Assembly: GCA_037957365.1 (NCBI GenBank)
Contig: JARHVA010005488.1
Span: 634,501 to 698,500 of the forward strand
Source of the DNA: Torreya grandis
Taxonomy: Eukaryota > Streptophyta > Pinopsida > Cupressales > Taxaceae
Direction: 5' to 3'
Length of the DNA stretch: 64,000 nt
Numbering within the stretch: position 1 is the first letter of the stretch; every line of letters starts with the position of its first letter. Shown here piece after piece: positions 11,681-22,831 of this stretch. A program made the translations under genes and the position numbers. The notes beneath the pieces were generated by a model that had not been told where the DNA came from, ran no database searches, and worked only from the letters and a program-made list of their open reading frames with translations.

Positions 11681-13079
11681 CTATAAAAGGTTTTGGTGGA
11701 TCAAATTGATGCATAAGGAAATCTTGACATTTTTCTTAGTCAATGCCCTCCTCCAAAGTATGTGGAGAGAGAGTGTAGACCTGATATTGTAACTTGGGAA
11801 AAAGAGCATTGGTAAAGAGATGGAAAAGGTTATCAATAGCCATGTTATGTTCACATTTATTGGATAATGTTTTACACCTTTTAACAAAAGCTTGCACAGT
11901 TTCATTTTTCAGTTGCTTACAATTGATAAAATAGGCCAAGGTATCTTCAATAAGATCACTAGTTTGGAACTCTTGGACTAGAGCATTTACTATATCTTCC
12001 AAACTAGTAATAGAATGAGTTTTAATTTATTTGTACCAATCTAAAGCATCATCTATAAGTTTTTTGTCTAATATCTTGGTAGAAACAAAGGTATTCAATT
12101 TAACCCAGTCTTTATATAGATTTCTCAATTTTTTTTAAATGGATAGTAGGATCAATTGACATGTTTTAAGAAATGGTAAGGGTGATACATCCTATATCAA
12201 TATTAGTAGTTTGAGATGTAATATGTTCATTTTGAAGATGATTAATTATATTTTTGATAAGAGGAGGTTGAGGGATGAGATCACCATAGGAATCTCTAAG
12301 AGGAGGTAGGGGAACTTTTTGATTATGTATGCCCCAAGAAATTGGTTGAGGGTGGGTTTGAAGATGGAATAAGTGATTTTTTATTCTCATTTTTTGATTG
12401 GTATTATGATCTTGAAAAGTATTCATTTGATTAAGTATTTGTAATAAAATTTGGTGGGTTTGTGTTGCATTGGAGGTATTATTTGAAGTAATATATTTGG
12501 TAGTAGTGGTTTGGGTACCACTATTGGTGTTGATAGGAGATTAAGAGGAACTATTAGAATGTGATGCACTAATGGAAAATTTTTCTTGTGTGGAAAAAGA
12601 TGGGCTAGTGGAGAGATGAGAAGAGGAAGCACTAGAATCATGATTACCTTGAGTAGAAAATAATGCACAAGTGGAATAACTAAGGAGAATGGATCTTAGA
12701 AGAGGCCTAGTAGATGTAGAACATGCCATGATAGTAGAGATATTATGCATGGAGGTATAGGAAGTCAAATAAGAAGACATCATGGTATGATAAGGGATCA
12801 AAATAGAGGGAAAAGGCTGAGAAGAAAATAAAATTATATCTAAGGAAGAGAAGAAAAGGATCTAAATACATGTGAGAATATGGGAGAAGGTGAATGAGGC
12901 TCTTCAACTTGACCACTAATCATGAGATGGTAAATGGTAAAAGGGTCATTTTCTTGATGTTGAGGAAATTTATAGATATAGAAGATCATTTTAGGGGTAT
13001 ACTTTAATTCAAGTTGATCTTCAAGTGAGAAGAGAGGAGTATGAAGTGAAGATGAATGAGGATGGGTCCCATTATTCAT
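11681..13079 (-). pseudogene. Gag (Retrotrans_gag-like) of F, broken
   Basis: Minus-strand fragments in at least two frames. The N-terminal part (13079 to about 12541) is Ser/His-rich. The best-preserved part, 12002-11736, reads EDIVNALVQEFQTSDLIEDT and then LAYFINCKQLKNETVQAFVK, matching the pattern of the gypsy capsid region (hydrophobic helix, L-x-x-x-x-Q-x-x-x-E-S/T-V-x-x-F/Y). No zinc knuckle is visible. At least two frameshifts separate the pieces, so it encodes nothing intact. Its order ahead of the protease on the minus strand supports the assignment to F. Confidence 0.6.
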
Positions 13080-13281
13080 TGTGCAAGTAACTATTTGAAC
13101 ATTACTCTCATCTAGGAGAGGAACCCTACTCTACTTATGGGAGACCCTATGAGGGTTGGTAAGACTCATCATATCCATTAAATTAAACTCGGTGTTGTCT
13201 TTGAATAGGAAGTTCATAATGAAGGAGAAAGACTAAATAAGGCAAGTGAGAATCAAAACCAATGAAATAGGAAGTGATAGA

Positions 13282-13587
13282 AAACTATACAGAGTTGACT
13301 GGGTTGACCTAGTATAGAAAATAGGGTCTAAAAACTAGACAAAGTCAATAGGGTTGATTGAGTATTGGAAATATAAGCTTAAAAAGTGTATAGATTTGAT
13401 AGGGTCGACCTAGCACTAGAAATAGAGGCTAAAAAAGTGTACAGAGTCAACAAGGTTGACCTAGTATATTAAATAGAGGCTGAAATATGTATAAAGTCAA
13501 TAGGGTTGACCTATTATAAGAAATATAGGCTGAAAAAGTGTATAGAGTTGATAGAATTAACCTAGTACAGTAGGTAGGAGAAAAATA
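13282..13587. repeat. 51-bp tandem array with GTYGACCTAGT core
   Basis: Six head-to-tail degenerate units of about 51 bp starting near 13282, 13338, 13390, 13441, 13491 and 13542. Each has the pattern A-Y-A-R-AGTYRAYAGGGTYGACCT followed by AGTATARGAAATAGAGGCT and an A-rich AAAAGTGT tail. It lies just upstream (minus strand) of the F gag. The core recurs at lower copy in 14421-14930 and 15745-15890. Confidence 0.85.
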
Positions 13588-13689
13588 GATAGTCTACAAG
13601 AGACTATGTCAAGTAGAATGAGTGTGCAATAAAATAGGAATAAAATTGCAAGTAATTTTGAAATCAAGATATGAATAGAAACACACTAT

Positions 13690-13720
13690 CAATTGGGTCA
13701 ATGAGGTTGATCCAATTGAT
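13690..13720. repeat. Inverted repeat with 8-bp arms
   Basis: TCAATTGG and CCAATTGA flank a 15-base loop that itself contains GTCAATGAGGTTGAT, a relative of the array core. It could form a short hairpin. Confidence 0.6.
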
Positions 13721-13899
13721 TCACATAAAACAAAACCTTGCACCAACATTGGATCATGCAAATTTTTATAATACAACATATAATTGAGAAAAGAACAAGT
13801 AATCAACGTAGAAATTAAAAGATAAGTGGTCATCTTGAATGTTTTTAGATTATTAGAATATAATTTTTAAATGTGATAAGAAGTAGGCTATAAGGAATT

Positions 13900-14400
13900 A
13901 AAAATTAATCTAAGGATGGTTTCAGGGTGTTTGGGCTGAAAGGGATCTATATTGGTAGTGTTAATAGCTTGTTATTGGGGCCTACCCCCTCACTTTACAC
14001 ACTATAGTTATGAGGGTGTCAGGTGATTATCCAATATATACCATTAACCATGTGTTTATACTTATTCAAAAAAACAATTTAGCTTCCCCCTTGGTGATGA
14101 AATCCATGTAGGTAGGCCTTGGGTAAACAATTGTTAAAATGTTTTTTAAGATTTTTTTATTTGGTAGTGTGTGCATAAAATAAAAAATAGTGAAACTAAA
14201 TGGTATATTAAAAAACCACCTAATTAGACTATGTGATCTATTATAAGTATTAAATAAACAAAAAATTAAGGTGTGAGCTAATTAAAAGCATATAAATGTT
14301 AATTCCAAATTTGAAACATAGTATAATGTCATTTAAGATGATAGTGTATGCATAGATTACAAAACAGAGTTAACAATGTTGATACTATACTATGAAAGTA
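13900..14400. other. AT-rich leader or LTR sequence of F, no gene seen
   Basis: About 500 bases with no coding signal. It includes GGGGCCTACCCCCTCACTTT near 13977, a local GC-rich patch in otherwise AT-rich DNA that could mark an LTR edge, but I found no matching second copy. Confidence 0.4.
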
Positions 14401-14420
14401 AGGGTTTGAAAAAAACTATG

Positions 14421-14930
14421 TCGATAGTGTCGACCTAGTTCTTCAAATAAAATACAAAAAATATAACTACATGAAAAAGGTTGACCTAGTTGACTATATC
14501 TAAATCAGAACTATAATGAATAATAGAAATGATAGAGAAGGATAGAAATGAACATTGGTGGGTTAGAGGATGCAAATGAAAATGAGATTGTTATTGAATT
14601 ACCATGATTTATACTTGAAAATTCTACTAATTTTGTCAATTGGGTCAACCTAGCTTTGAAGTTTCCTATTTGCTGAAATCCTATAAAATGTACAAGGTTG
14701 ACAAGGTCAACCTAGTATGTTTAGTGGAAGTCTAAAAATATACGGAGTTGACTAGGCCAACCTAGTAGTCTGATCTAGATTTTTTTAAATGTATTGTGTC
14801 GATAGAGTCAACCTAGTATCCTATATCTAATTAAAAACGTATATAGATAACACAAAGTTGTATTGATTCAACTGTGTGTTAAACCTATGCATAGAAGTTA
14901 GAGTTGAATCGACACTATTGACCTAGTATC
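14421..14930. repeat. Degenerate continuation of the GTCGACCTAGT array
   Basis: Copies of a GTYGAN(5-8)GTCRACCTAGT core at about 14421, 14479, 14636, 14695, 14747, 14797 and 14908. Most spacings are near 50-59 bp or multiples of that. They look like decayed members of the same family as 13282-13587. Confidence 0.65.
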
Positions 14931-15708
14931 ATAAATATATATAAAATAATGTGATAAAGTAATGAAAAATGTTAGATAAAACCTAAAAATGTTAGATTCA
15001 TGTTGGTTTCACCAAAATCTATGCAATCATAAATGCATCATGTCTATAAATCAGTCCTAACTTAGAGAAGATAGATCATACCATACATTTCTAATTGGGG
15101 AAACATCAGATAATCAAGAACATGACCAATATGGGGATATTTTATCATAATACACAATGCTAGGGAGGGTTCCAAAGCCTTTAATCAAGAATAATCATGA
15201 AATAACCCTAAGGGAGTCCTATGTTTTGATATCTCACTAAACTAATAACACGTAAATTAAATCTAATCTAGTGTTCACCAAATATTGTAGCATAAAGTGG
15301 GGGTTAGAAACAAATAAAAGTAAAATGTATAAAATACGTATATTCATGTCAATGTATATATAATCCTAATGCTTGGAAGAGAAGTGAAAATGTATATCTA
15401 TCTACTCTTACAAAGGAGGAAGGAATTTAGGAATACTTACCTTTGAAGATGAACCCATCGAACCTCAATCGCTCCCTTGGCCAAGGTGCCTCACAAGATG
15501 TTGTTTTGGTATGTAATAATGACAAGAATAAATTAGATCTAGGCTACACAACCTATCAATGCATCCATAAGACTTTTTCATAAGATAATATTTATATCTC
15601 CAAATAAAGTATGAAACCCTAAGCTTGTTAATTAAGTAGAATGGTGGATAAGCAGATGTGCAATAGCTCTTACTTCTTCTCTTCTCTAAATAATGGTGAA
15701 ATAAACCT
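14931..15708. other. AT-rich sequence, no gene seen
   Basis: No domain-bearing ORF on either strand. On the minus strand it would be transcribed sequence downstream of the 15709-15716 TATA box. Confidence 0.4.
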
Positions 15709-15716
15709 ATATATAT
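15709..15716 (-). promoter_or_regulatory. Candidate TATA box of F LTR
   Basis: TATATATA within the near-palindrome CCTATATATATAGG. On the minus strand it is followed by GGTTTATTTCACC and a GAAGAGAAGAAG purine stretch. It lies upstream of the F gag, as an LTR promoter would. Two further GTCGACCTAGT cores lie just upstream of it (15751-15775 and 15869-15892). Confidence 0.4.
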
Positions 15717-15900
15717 AGGCAAATTTAACCCAAAGCCCTTCCAAAATGTCTAGTTGACAAGGTTGACCCAGTCAGCTTAGCATAATTTTGGACAATAATT
15801 CACTAGGTCATGGGCTATGTCGGCTAAGATTTTACCTAGACCCAAAGTGAATTTCACCCAAAACTACACAGGGTCGACCTAGTTGACCTAGTACAACTGA

Positions 15901-17720
15901 CTATAAAAAAGGGGTTAAGGCTAAGAAAAATGGGATAAAAGGTAGAAAATGACTAGACGAGTGTGAAATAGAGAAGAATAAGCTTAGGGATAAGGTTTTT
16001 TGGAGATAAGTGTGTAGATAATAAGTGAAAAAAGGGACAACAATCTTGTGAAGCACCAATGGTCTACACACCCCTTTCCTGATGTACCCCTTAAGGCATA
16101 CACTTAGAAAGATTGAAACTTGATAGGTTATTACAAGATACAAAGTGTCAGTAATTGATAAAAGTTTTAAAATATTATGTGTATAAAAAATCCATGTCTC
16201 AACCATCTTAAATAATATGACAAGTGCATGAGGATCAATTCCACATCACGTTTCCCATATAAAAATAAAATGAGAAGCATCTATTATTTTTTATCCCTAA
16301 GACCACCCTAAGGGTACAAGGGTAGAGTGTACATAATTGATCCTTGATTTGAACAAACACATAAAAATAGAATAATAAATCTATTATTAATAATATTTTA
16401 TCACAAATAAAGAAACATTGATTATTTTTATTCCAAAAGATCACCCAATGGGTGTCAGGGAAGAGTATACACAATTGGGTTTCTCAAAATAAGATTATGA
16501 TTGTTTGATGTTTAATATCTAATAATCAAACCTAAAAACACACCATTAGTAGTTTTTATTTATATCTTTAATGGATAACATACAAAAAAACATTAGTAGT
16601 TTGATAGTTTAGCCTTTGATGTTCGTGTACCTGCAACTAAGACAAAAAAATCTATTATGATAAAAATTGTGAAATTCCACTTTGATAAACTATATAATAA
16701 ACATTTTGTGAAAATTTTTAGAAACCCTAAGACAAATGTAATAATATTCTACTCAACACAATAGAATAAGGCTATCAAAAATTTTAAACTTGATTTATTA
16801 TTAAATGATAATTTTTAGCCTTAATAAAATAAAAATTTGGTTGAATATGTAACTTCCTTGTAAAATCAAGGGATATAAAAGAACTAAAGTTTATATTCAA
16901 AAGTATTATGAGATGGAAAAATAAGTTAGAGTGTGTAATGAGTAACCCATACTAATTTCTCATGCTTGGGATTGACATGAAAATGACTTGGTTAGGATTC
17001 CTCAATTCGTGAATCAATGTTATCTGCATTTACTAGGAAGATTATTATTTTATTTATAATTAAACACTAAAGAAAATCTCTTTGACTAAATTAAGAGGAT
17101 CATTAATTTACTACCCTATAAATTACAAGGAAATACTTGAGAATAATAGACAAATATCCCTGTAATAGGCCAATTTGTGTATCAAACATTTAGAGGCACT
17201 GATACATGCAATATCAAAGCAATATTTATGCCCATGGATAATTTTTTACTATTTTTTAGAAATTTTAAATGCCATTATGAAGAAAAAAATCCTTTTAATT
17301 TTTTTTAAATAGATTTAATCTAACCTACTCCTAATCATCTTTCAAAGCATAATATTTAAAAATAAAATCAATAATGTGAAAATAAAACTTATTGGTTTCA
17401 TACACTTTCAAAAATTGTTTATGAGATTAAAATACATTAGGATGGTCTAAATTTCAAAGGATTTGGTTAAAGGCTAAAATAAAAATATAGAACTTACTTC
17501 CTTTCATTGTTTTACCATCTCTACATAGTCATAATGCTTAAAAATCCATGGTTATAATAGCTTTAATGTTTGAAAGTTATCTTGGACTTCTAATGTGGTG
17601 AATATATATAAACTCGAGCATAAGATTGGAATTGGGTCATAGGTACCAATATTTATATAAACAAATAAGTGGATGTCAAGCTTGAAATTTTGAAGAATAA
17701 GCATCCACAAACTCTCTATG
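15901..17720. other. AT-rich intergenic or unclassified repeat sequence
   Basis: No recognisable protein, RNA gene or LTR boundary. A minus-strand ORF at 15901-16206 is Ser/Phe/Leu-rich and looks like chance. A two-copy 137-bp repeat (about 16278-16343 and 16415-16481) is the only internal structure noted. Confidence 0.5.
16278..16481. repeat. Two-copy direct repeat, period about 137 bp
   Basis: CATCTATTATTTTTTATCCC followed by AAGACCACCCTAAGGGT and AGAGTGTACATAATTG recurs as CATTGATTATTTTTATTCC, AAAGATCACCCAATGGGT and AGAGTATACACAATTG. Confidence 0.6.
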
Positions 17721-17725
17721 CATCT
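17721..17725. repeat. Target-site duplication of D, left copy
   Basis: CATCT directly before the LTR start TGTAGACACC; identical to 31493-31497 directly after the 3' LTR end AAACA. Confidence 0.85.
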
Positions 17726-17784
17726 TGTAGACACCGAAATCGTGTCGACTCCCCTGGTCATCCCCCATCTTATTCTTCTTCACC

Positions 17785-17791
17785 TATTTAA
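17785..17791 (+). promoter_or_regulatory. Candidate TATA box of D 5' LTR
   Basis: TATTTAA, 60 bases into the LTR, followed by CCCTTGTCG. It lies in the stretch that has no counterpart in the 3' LTR. Confidence 0.4.
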
Positions 17792-18234
17792 CCCTTGTCG
17801 ATCACTTTTTCCATTAGCCTTGACCTTGGCAGCATGTAAAAATGAGCGCAGAGCTAAAGCTAGACTCTATCCCCATTGTGCATCTGCCGACGACGGTCGT
17901 TACCTAGCCGATGTCACCGACGTCGGTCACTTATCGGCCGACGTCGACAATCCTGCCGACGTCGGTCACCTTACCGTTATCCGTTATCAGTTATCATTCA
18001 GTTCCCAATCGATTTTTCAAACAGTTATCGAACCGTCTCTCGAACCGTCCCTCGCCTTCATCAGCATCCACCGATCAATCCCGAAGGCTAATCAATCAAC
18101 TAATCAACCAATCGATCGAATCCCAAACTTGGACATTCACAGACTCTTGCAATCAACACTCTCGCGATCAACCAACTCCGGCATCAACCAATCTGCATTC
18201 ACTTCAATCCGGCACTGCACAGAGAACTTCAACT

Positions 18235-18266
18235 ATGGCTTTCATCACGTCTTCTGACAGGTAAGT
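18235..18266 (+). other. ATG and consensus 5' splice site inside D LTR
   Basis: ATGGCTTTCATC starts at 18235; 26 bases later CAG|GTAAGT gives a perfect plant splice donor (GT at 18261). The same arrangement is kept in the 3' LTR (ATG 30688, GT 30714). Downstream, a pyrimidine-rich TTTTCTTATCAG (CAG at 18791-18793; 31231-31233 in the 3' LTR) and TCTTTTCTTCATAG (near 18904) are plausible acceptors. A second donor-like CAG|GTATGC lies at 18710. Splicing is not shown; this is a sequence match. Confidence 0.5.
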
Positions 18267-19052
18267 ATTTTCTCTGTTTATTTTCATTTCTTTTTTATTA
18301 TTATTTGTTAATTATTTTTGTCATCCCAAATCTTCAAACCACAGACCCAAGTTCTAAATCTCTTCTTTACATCCATGCCCACTACCCCAATCTATAACTC
18401 TGTCCAGACTCGACCAAAACCCTCAGACTCTATCCAAACCCGACCTTACCTTGCCCAGACCCTGTCCTAACCTTATCTCGATTCTATCAGACCCTGTCCC
18501 GACCCTGTCTAAACCTTGTCCCGATCCTGTCAAGAACTTGTCCTGACTCTCCCAGACCTTCTGCAACTCGCCCAGAACCTGTCTCGACCAACGCCGGTCA
18601 CTGCCCTGACCAACGACGGCACCTCAACCGACATCGGCACCTTCCCAGACCGACGCTGGCAACACAGAGACCGACATCAGCGACTGTATAGAACAGTGCT
18701 GCATATCAGGTATGCACTTTAATTTTCTGTCATTTATTTCTATCATTTTATTTTGTATATCTACTTCAGTCCAATATTCTATTTTCTTATCAGTGGGTTG
18801 ATATCCTTCTAGGAAGTCTTCGTGCTTCCAGGATTGGGCGTTCGCCTGACAGCCCACCATATCTTTGACTAACATTTTTCCGTGTTTTAGTCTCTTTTCT
18901 TCATAGGTGTCATTCCTCCACAGCCAAAGAGGAGAATCTTCCAACGTCTGATTTTGGTGTGCACAACTTTATCAAGTATCTTCTAGCCTTGACCATTTCT
19001 TTTAGTTTCTTATTTCTTCTTTGAATGTAGAAAGCAATTTTGCATAGAAACA

Positions 19053-19963
19053 TTCTGGCACGCCTGGTGGGACCCTAGGTCCTCCTTGGGTTCTTTCTTT
19101 CTTTCTTTCTTTTGTTCATTTAGGTGCATTAGGTTCCTTCCTTTTCGCCTCCTCTCGTCTCTTCTTAATGACATCATAAGCAGGACTAAAACGAACTTTT
19201 CTTTTCTTTCTTGCACTTCTAGACTAGCTAAAACTCATATTCTTCGACTCTTTCTCCATTCATCTTCATACAAACAAACATTTCGACTTGGACATTAAAA
19301 CACTTTGCATTCATTTCTGTTTGCCTGCATCTCTTAGACCACACATAGTAATTAAACCGCATATTGAATTAATCTAGATCACTTGATGTTACACGACCAA
19401 ACCACCTGCACAAAACAAACATTTTAACTTACCTGAGACAAGGCCCGACTGGGATTTCATCCCCCATCGGCTACCTTACCCGTCCCGGTGATCTTACTTG
19501 GATTTCATCACCAAGGGGAGAGCCAACTCTGTTCTCTGGCAGAGTCTAAACTATAGTGGAAGTATATTTTGGCTAAGCGAAACCAGCTAACCACTGGAAT
19601 CGTGAAGTGAGGGGAGCTTGCTCCTTAGCACCAGGCCTATACGAAAGCTAACACAGACTTCTTGAGCACCATAACAAAACTCAAAACCATCCATAGACTG
19701 CTTCTTCTAGGACCTGACTCACAAAGCCAATCTTCCTCTACACACATTCTAAGGCATAAGCCACTATAATCCTAATAATTTACTTCTAGGGTTTTAGGAT
19801 CTGCTTGTGTCTTCATCTTTTTTAGTTCTTATCTGCTTGTTTGAGCTTGTGAGGATGCTCTTCCTTGCCTTGAATGGTTCTGACTCGTAGCTAAGCCAAG
19901 GCTCTAGTCGATCACGCGAGGCATCATCCTCTTCTGTCTACCCCGCCTACAACTAGCCCTATA
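19053..19963 (+). other. 5' leader of D
   Basis: Untranslated stretch between the LTR and the gag ATG. It begins with the primer-binding site, then a CT-rich tract (TTCTTTCTTTCTTTC near 19089), and later a GC-richer segment with GGGATTTCATCCCC and TTGGATTTCATCACCAAGG palindromic pieces (19452-19520) that could fold. Short ORFs at 19086-19298 and elsewhere have no homology that I recognise. Confidence 0.7.
19055..19072 (+). other. Primer-binding site of D
   Basis: TGGCACGCCTGGTGGGAC, three bases after the LTR end. It is not the initiator-Met type. Ogre-type elements are reported to use tRNA-Arg; I cannot confirm the tRNA here. The same site, decayed by transitions, is found in E and B. Confidence 0.8.
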
Positions 19964-22831
19964 ATGGAGTTCAACTCAAAAATTGAAAGAACTCCTACCA
20001 GACCATCTCTGACCCAAACGCCTATTATCCCAGAAGGGGACCAAGATTTCGCATGATTTTTGGACCTCAACGTAAAAGCCTTGCAACACTATCTCGCGAA
20101 TAGCTGAATGCGAGACTCCTCGGGCAATCCAATCTATGGAATGCCGACTTCTCTCCTCGAAACTGCGGCCATATCAACGGCGTCTGTAGTCCAACCCTTA
20201 GATACCTAGGCTGTTGCCTTAACCAATGACCAACCTTTTACCAACCATCCAAGTGTGGCCTCTCCTTCCATCATTGGGCCCACTTTCACCGGGTTTTCGG
20301 CCCCCTATCAATCTCAGCCCACTCAACCACTTTCTACCCCCTTTCAAAACTTGGTCGTCTCCATTCCCCCTACCCTTACTCCTATCAACACTAGGGTGGC
20401 TACCTATCCATTGGCCCATGTTACCTCTAGCCAACCTCCCATGACAACATCAAACCTAGCCATGCCTTCTATCCAACCATCCTTAGTCACTTCTTCTATC
20501 CCTACGACTAGTCATCCGTATGTTACGCCCTTATTGGTACAACCGACTACGTCATATACCCCTTCCAGCCTCTTTCAAGTGCCTTACAATTTAGGAGGTG
20601 TTCCACCTGCCAATCCATCAGTAGATATTATCAAGATGCTGATGGATAAAATGTCCAACCTAGAGACTTTCGTTACCGGCTCACGCAACACTCTCTCGTA
20701 CGAATAAATCTAAAACGAGCCCATCCATCCTTTTATCCCTATCAGACCATATCCCAGCCAGTGGGAACTTCCTAAGTTTTCTCATTTCCAAAGCAAGGAA
20801 GACCCACAACAACATTTACGGGCATTTAGACACGCCTGTTACCTTATCGCCCACGATGATGCATTGCTCTTACGCACGTTTCCCATGTCTCTCTCAGGTG
20901 CTGCACTTGACTGGTACAGCTCCCTTCCTAGCCATTCCATCTTCACATTCACTCAATTGACCCAGCTCTTCCTTGATCATTTCTCCATCAATATCACCAA
21001 GAAGGTCTCCATCACAGACCTCTATTCTATCTGCCAGTTCGAAGATGAATCCATTGCTGATTTCATCACTCGATGGAGGGGCCTTATCAATCAACTTTCA
21101 TTTTCCTTACCCCAGCCTGAGCTTATTGAACTTTTCTCTCAAGCCTGCGCTAGACATATTTCTTCTACATTGAGGGTTCAAAACTTTTGCACTTTTGATG
21201 AAGCCTTCACGATGGCTCATAAACTTGAGTTACGTGTCGTCGAGGAGAATAAAGTCAAATTGTGGAGTAAGAATCCCAACTCCAAAACCAATGACCCCTC
21301 TTCTAAGCCTTCCTTGTCCAATCCTAAATCTAAAGCTTCGGCAAATGCTGTGGTTGTTAGATCTTCTTCCTCTTCACCTTCAACTAATCAATCTGAACCA
21401 TCCACATCTATTAGTGCCACTTGCCAATTTCAGCAGAGATACATACAGCGACAGTTTACTCCACTTGGAGAATCATACGCGTATGTGCTAGAAAAACTTG
21501 TCAAACAAGGGGCCATCAATCTCCCTCAGATCCGACCACCACCACAATTTGATCCCTCACGCACTATCCCTGCGTGGTATAGGGAAGATGACTTCTGCCA
21601 CTACCACCGTGTTAAAGGTCATGACACGGGCAACTGTAAAACCCTTAAAAACAAAATCCAAGACATGTTGGAAAAGGGTGACCTCATCCTCGACAATCCT
21701 AATGCCCCTCCTAATCAGAGTATCGATATCTTCAAACAACCATTCCCTAATCATCCACCAACTCAAAACAATGTCCAGACCTTGACTGACAATACCCATG
21801 AACATAATATTCGAACAGTCAATACGGTCTCGCCCCTCATTTATAACCAACCTCAAGAGGTGAGTTCATCCATCAGTCCATCACATGTGGATGAACCTCT
21901 TTCTCCGGTTAGTTCTCCCTCAACTTCTCTCATTTTGGAGGATGCCTCGACCTTACCAGTACTGCCAGTTTCACCATCTTCCTTCTTGCTGCCCATGGAA
22001 AACCCAACCTTTCCTACTCCTCGACCACAAGTGGAGGGCACTATCATCCCTGCCCTTTATCTGCTTGAGGAGCTTCATTCTCCAGTTTCTTCTCCACCCA
22101 GGGAAGAACCTATCTCTCCTTCATCTCCAACCAAACATGAACCTGTCAAGACTTCACCATGCTTTGGGGCCGAAACTACCATACCTTCAATCCCACAACC
22201 GTCGGCATCTTCTCAGGAGCCCAAACTTCATCCCACATCTTCTCAGCCATTTTCCCGACTAGTGGAGAGACTCAAACTTCTCCCTTCTAGGAAAGTGAAA
22301 CATCAGGGATTATGGGACCATCTCATAGTTCTTCAACAAGCCTGGGCCCTCTCATCTCTTGCTGATAATCCTCCCATGGTAGAACCTCCTAAGACTATCA
22401 ACAAAAATCAGATTTCCACCTCTAGACTATCTACATCTCCATCAACCTCATCAAAACCAAAACCCTCATCTACTCCACCTAAACCTATCAAGTCGCTTGG
22501 TGTTCGCCCCGTCTCCAACCTCACTCATCCACAAGTGAAGGTGGACTTAAACCAGACTTCAACCAATAGTAGTCTTCAACCCAAATCACAAAAGACTGCC
22601 AAACCACAGAGGCGAACGCCTCCTCTCCCATCACCATTGCCTTCCATTTTGGGCCCGCATCCTTCAACCTTAACCAGAATCCTTCCCAATTCAACCTCTA
22701 ATCAAAATCGATTGCCTCCTTTGCTTCCTTTACCTACCACTAACCTACCCTCTCCCAAAAGGGTGGTACCTCTCATGAAGAGTGTACCGTCTCTGCCTGT
22801 CATCGCATCATCAACCCAGAAGGTGGTATGA
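19964..22831 (+). pseudogene. Gag region of D polyprotein, with internal stops
   Basis: Starts at ATG 19964 (MEFNSKIERT), the first ATG that opens the frame shared by all later domains. The N-terminal 250 codons are Pro/Ser/Thr-rich. Codons about 260-395 form the Retrotrans_gag capsid region (QWELPKFSHFQ, EDPQQHLRAFRHAC, LLLRTFPMSLSGAALDWY). A CHHC knuckle (CHYHRVKGHDTGNC) is at about codon 543. After it comes a long Pro/Ser/Thr-rich spacer to 22831, about 300 codons. In-frame stops at 20054, 20105, 20207, 20705, 20711 and 22829 block translation; no frameshift is seen. Gag would build the virus-like particle and bind element RNA. The large disordered spacer between knuckle and protease is long for a gypsy gag. 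Confidence 0.9.

Larger units (their letters stand above)
9952..15900 (-). mobile_element. Element F: degenerate minus-strand Ty3/gypsy element, truncated by E and by the window
   Basis: Reading the minus strand from high to low coordinates there is a TATA box (15709-15716), repeat-rich leader or LTR sequence, gag fragments (about 13079-11681), a linker, then protease (10508 to about 9958), where E interrupts. Bases 53-1 on the minus strand continue after E, so RT and integrase should lie left of the window. Several frameshifts and many stops show an old copy. LTR boundaries and primer site could not be fixed; the upper limit given is approximate. Confidence 0.65.
17726..19052 (+). repeat. 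5' LTR of D
   Basis: Starts TGTAGACACC after the target duplication and ends AAACA before the primer site. From about 17869 to 19052 it matches 30321-31492 closely. The first 140 bases (17726-17865) do not match the corresponding bases of the 3' LTR. It contains a TATTTAA box in that unique part, a GTCGGTCAC-rich segment, a consensus splice donor and a run of short CCTGTCC/GACCC repeats (about 18400-18600). Reading frames across the LTR, such as the 179-codon one at 17718-18257, are not conserved as proteins. Confidence 0.9.

Noticed and set aside
13282..13587. CRISPR-like regular array
   Set aside because: Eukaryotic retroelement context, units diverge throughout, no conserved repeat with unique spacers, no cas genes.
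15901..16206. Minus-strand hydrophobic ORF that could look like a membrane protein
   Set aside because: Composition follows AT-rich, pyrimidine-rich DNA; no start context or homologue, and it overlaps the putative LTR of F.
17718..18257. 179-codon ORF at the left end of D
   Set aside because: It spans the LTR boundary and the non-homologous U3; the counterpart in the 3' LTR differs in frame and start, and no domain is seen.
18624..18944. Minus-strand ORF repeated at 31172-31384 (MEDSPLWLWRNDT)
   Set aside because: Present twice only because it lies in both LTRs of D; antisense to the element, lengths differ, no recognised domain.
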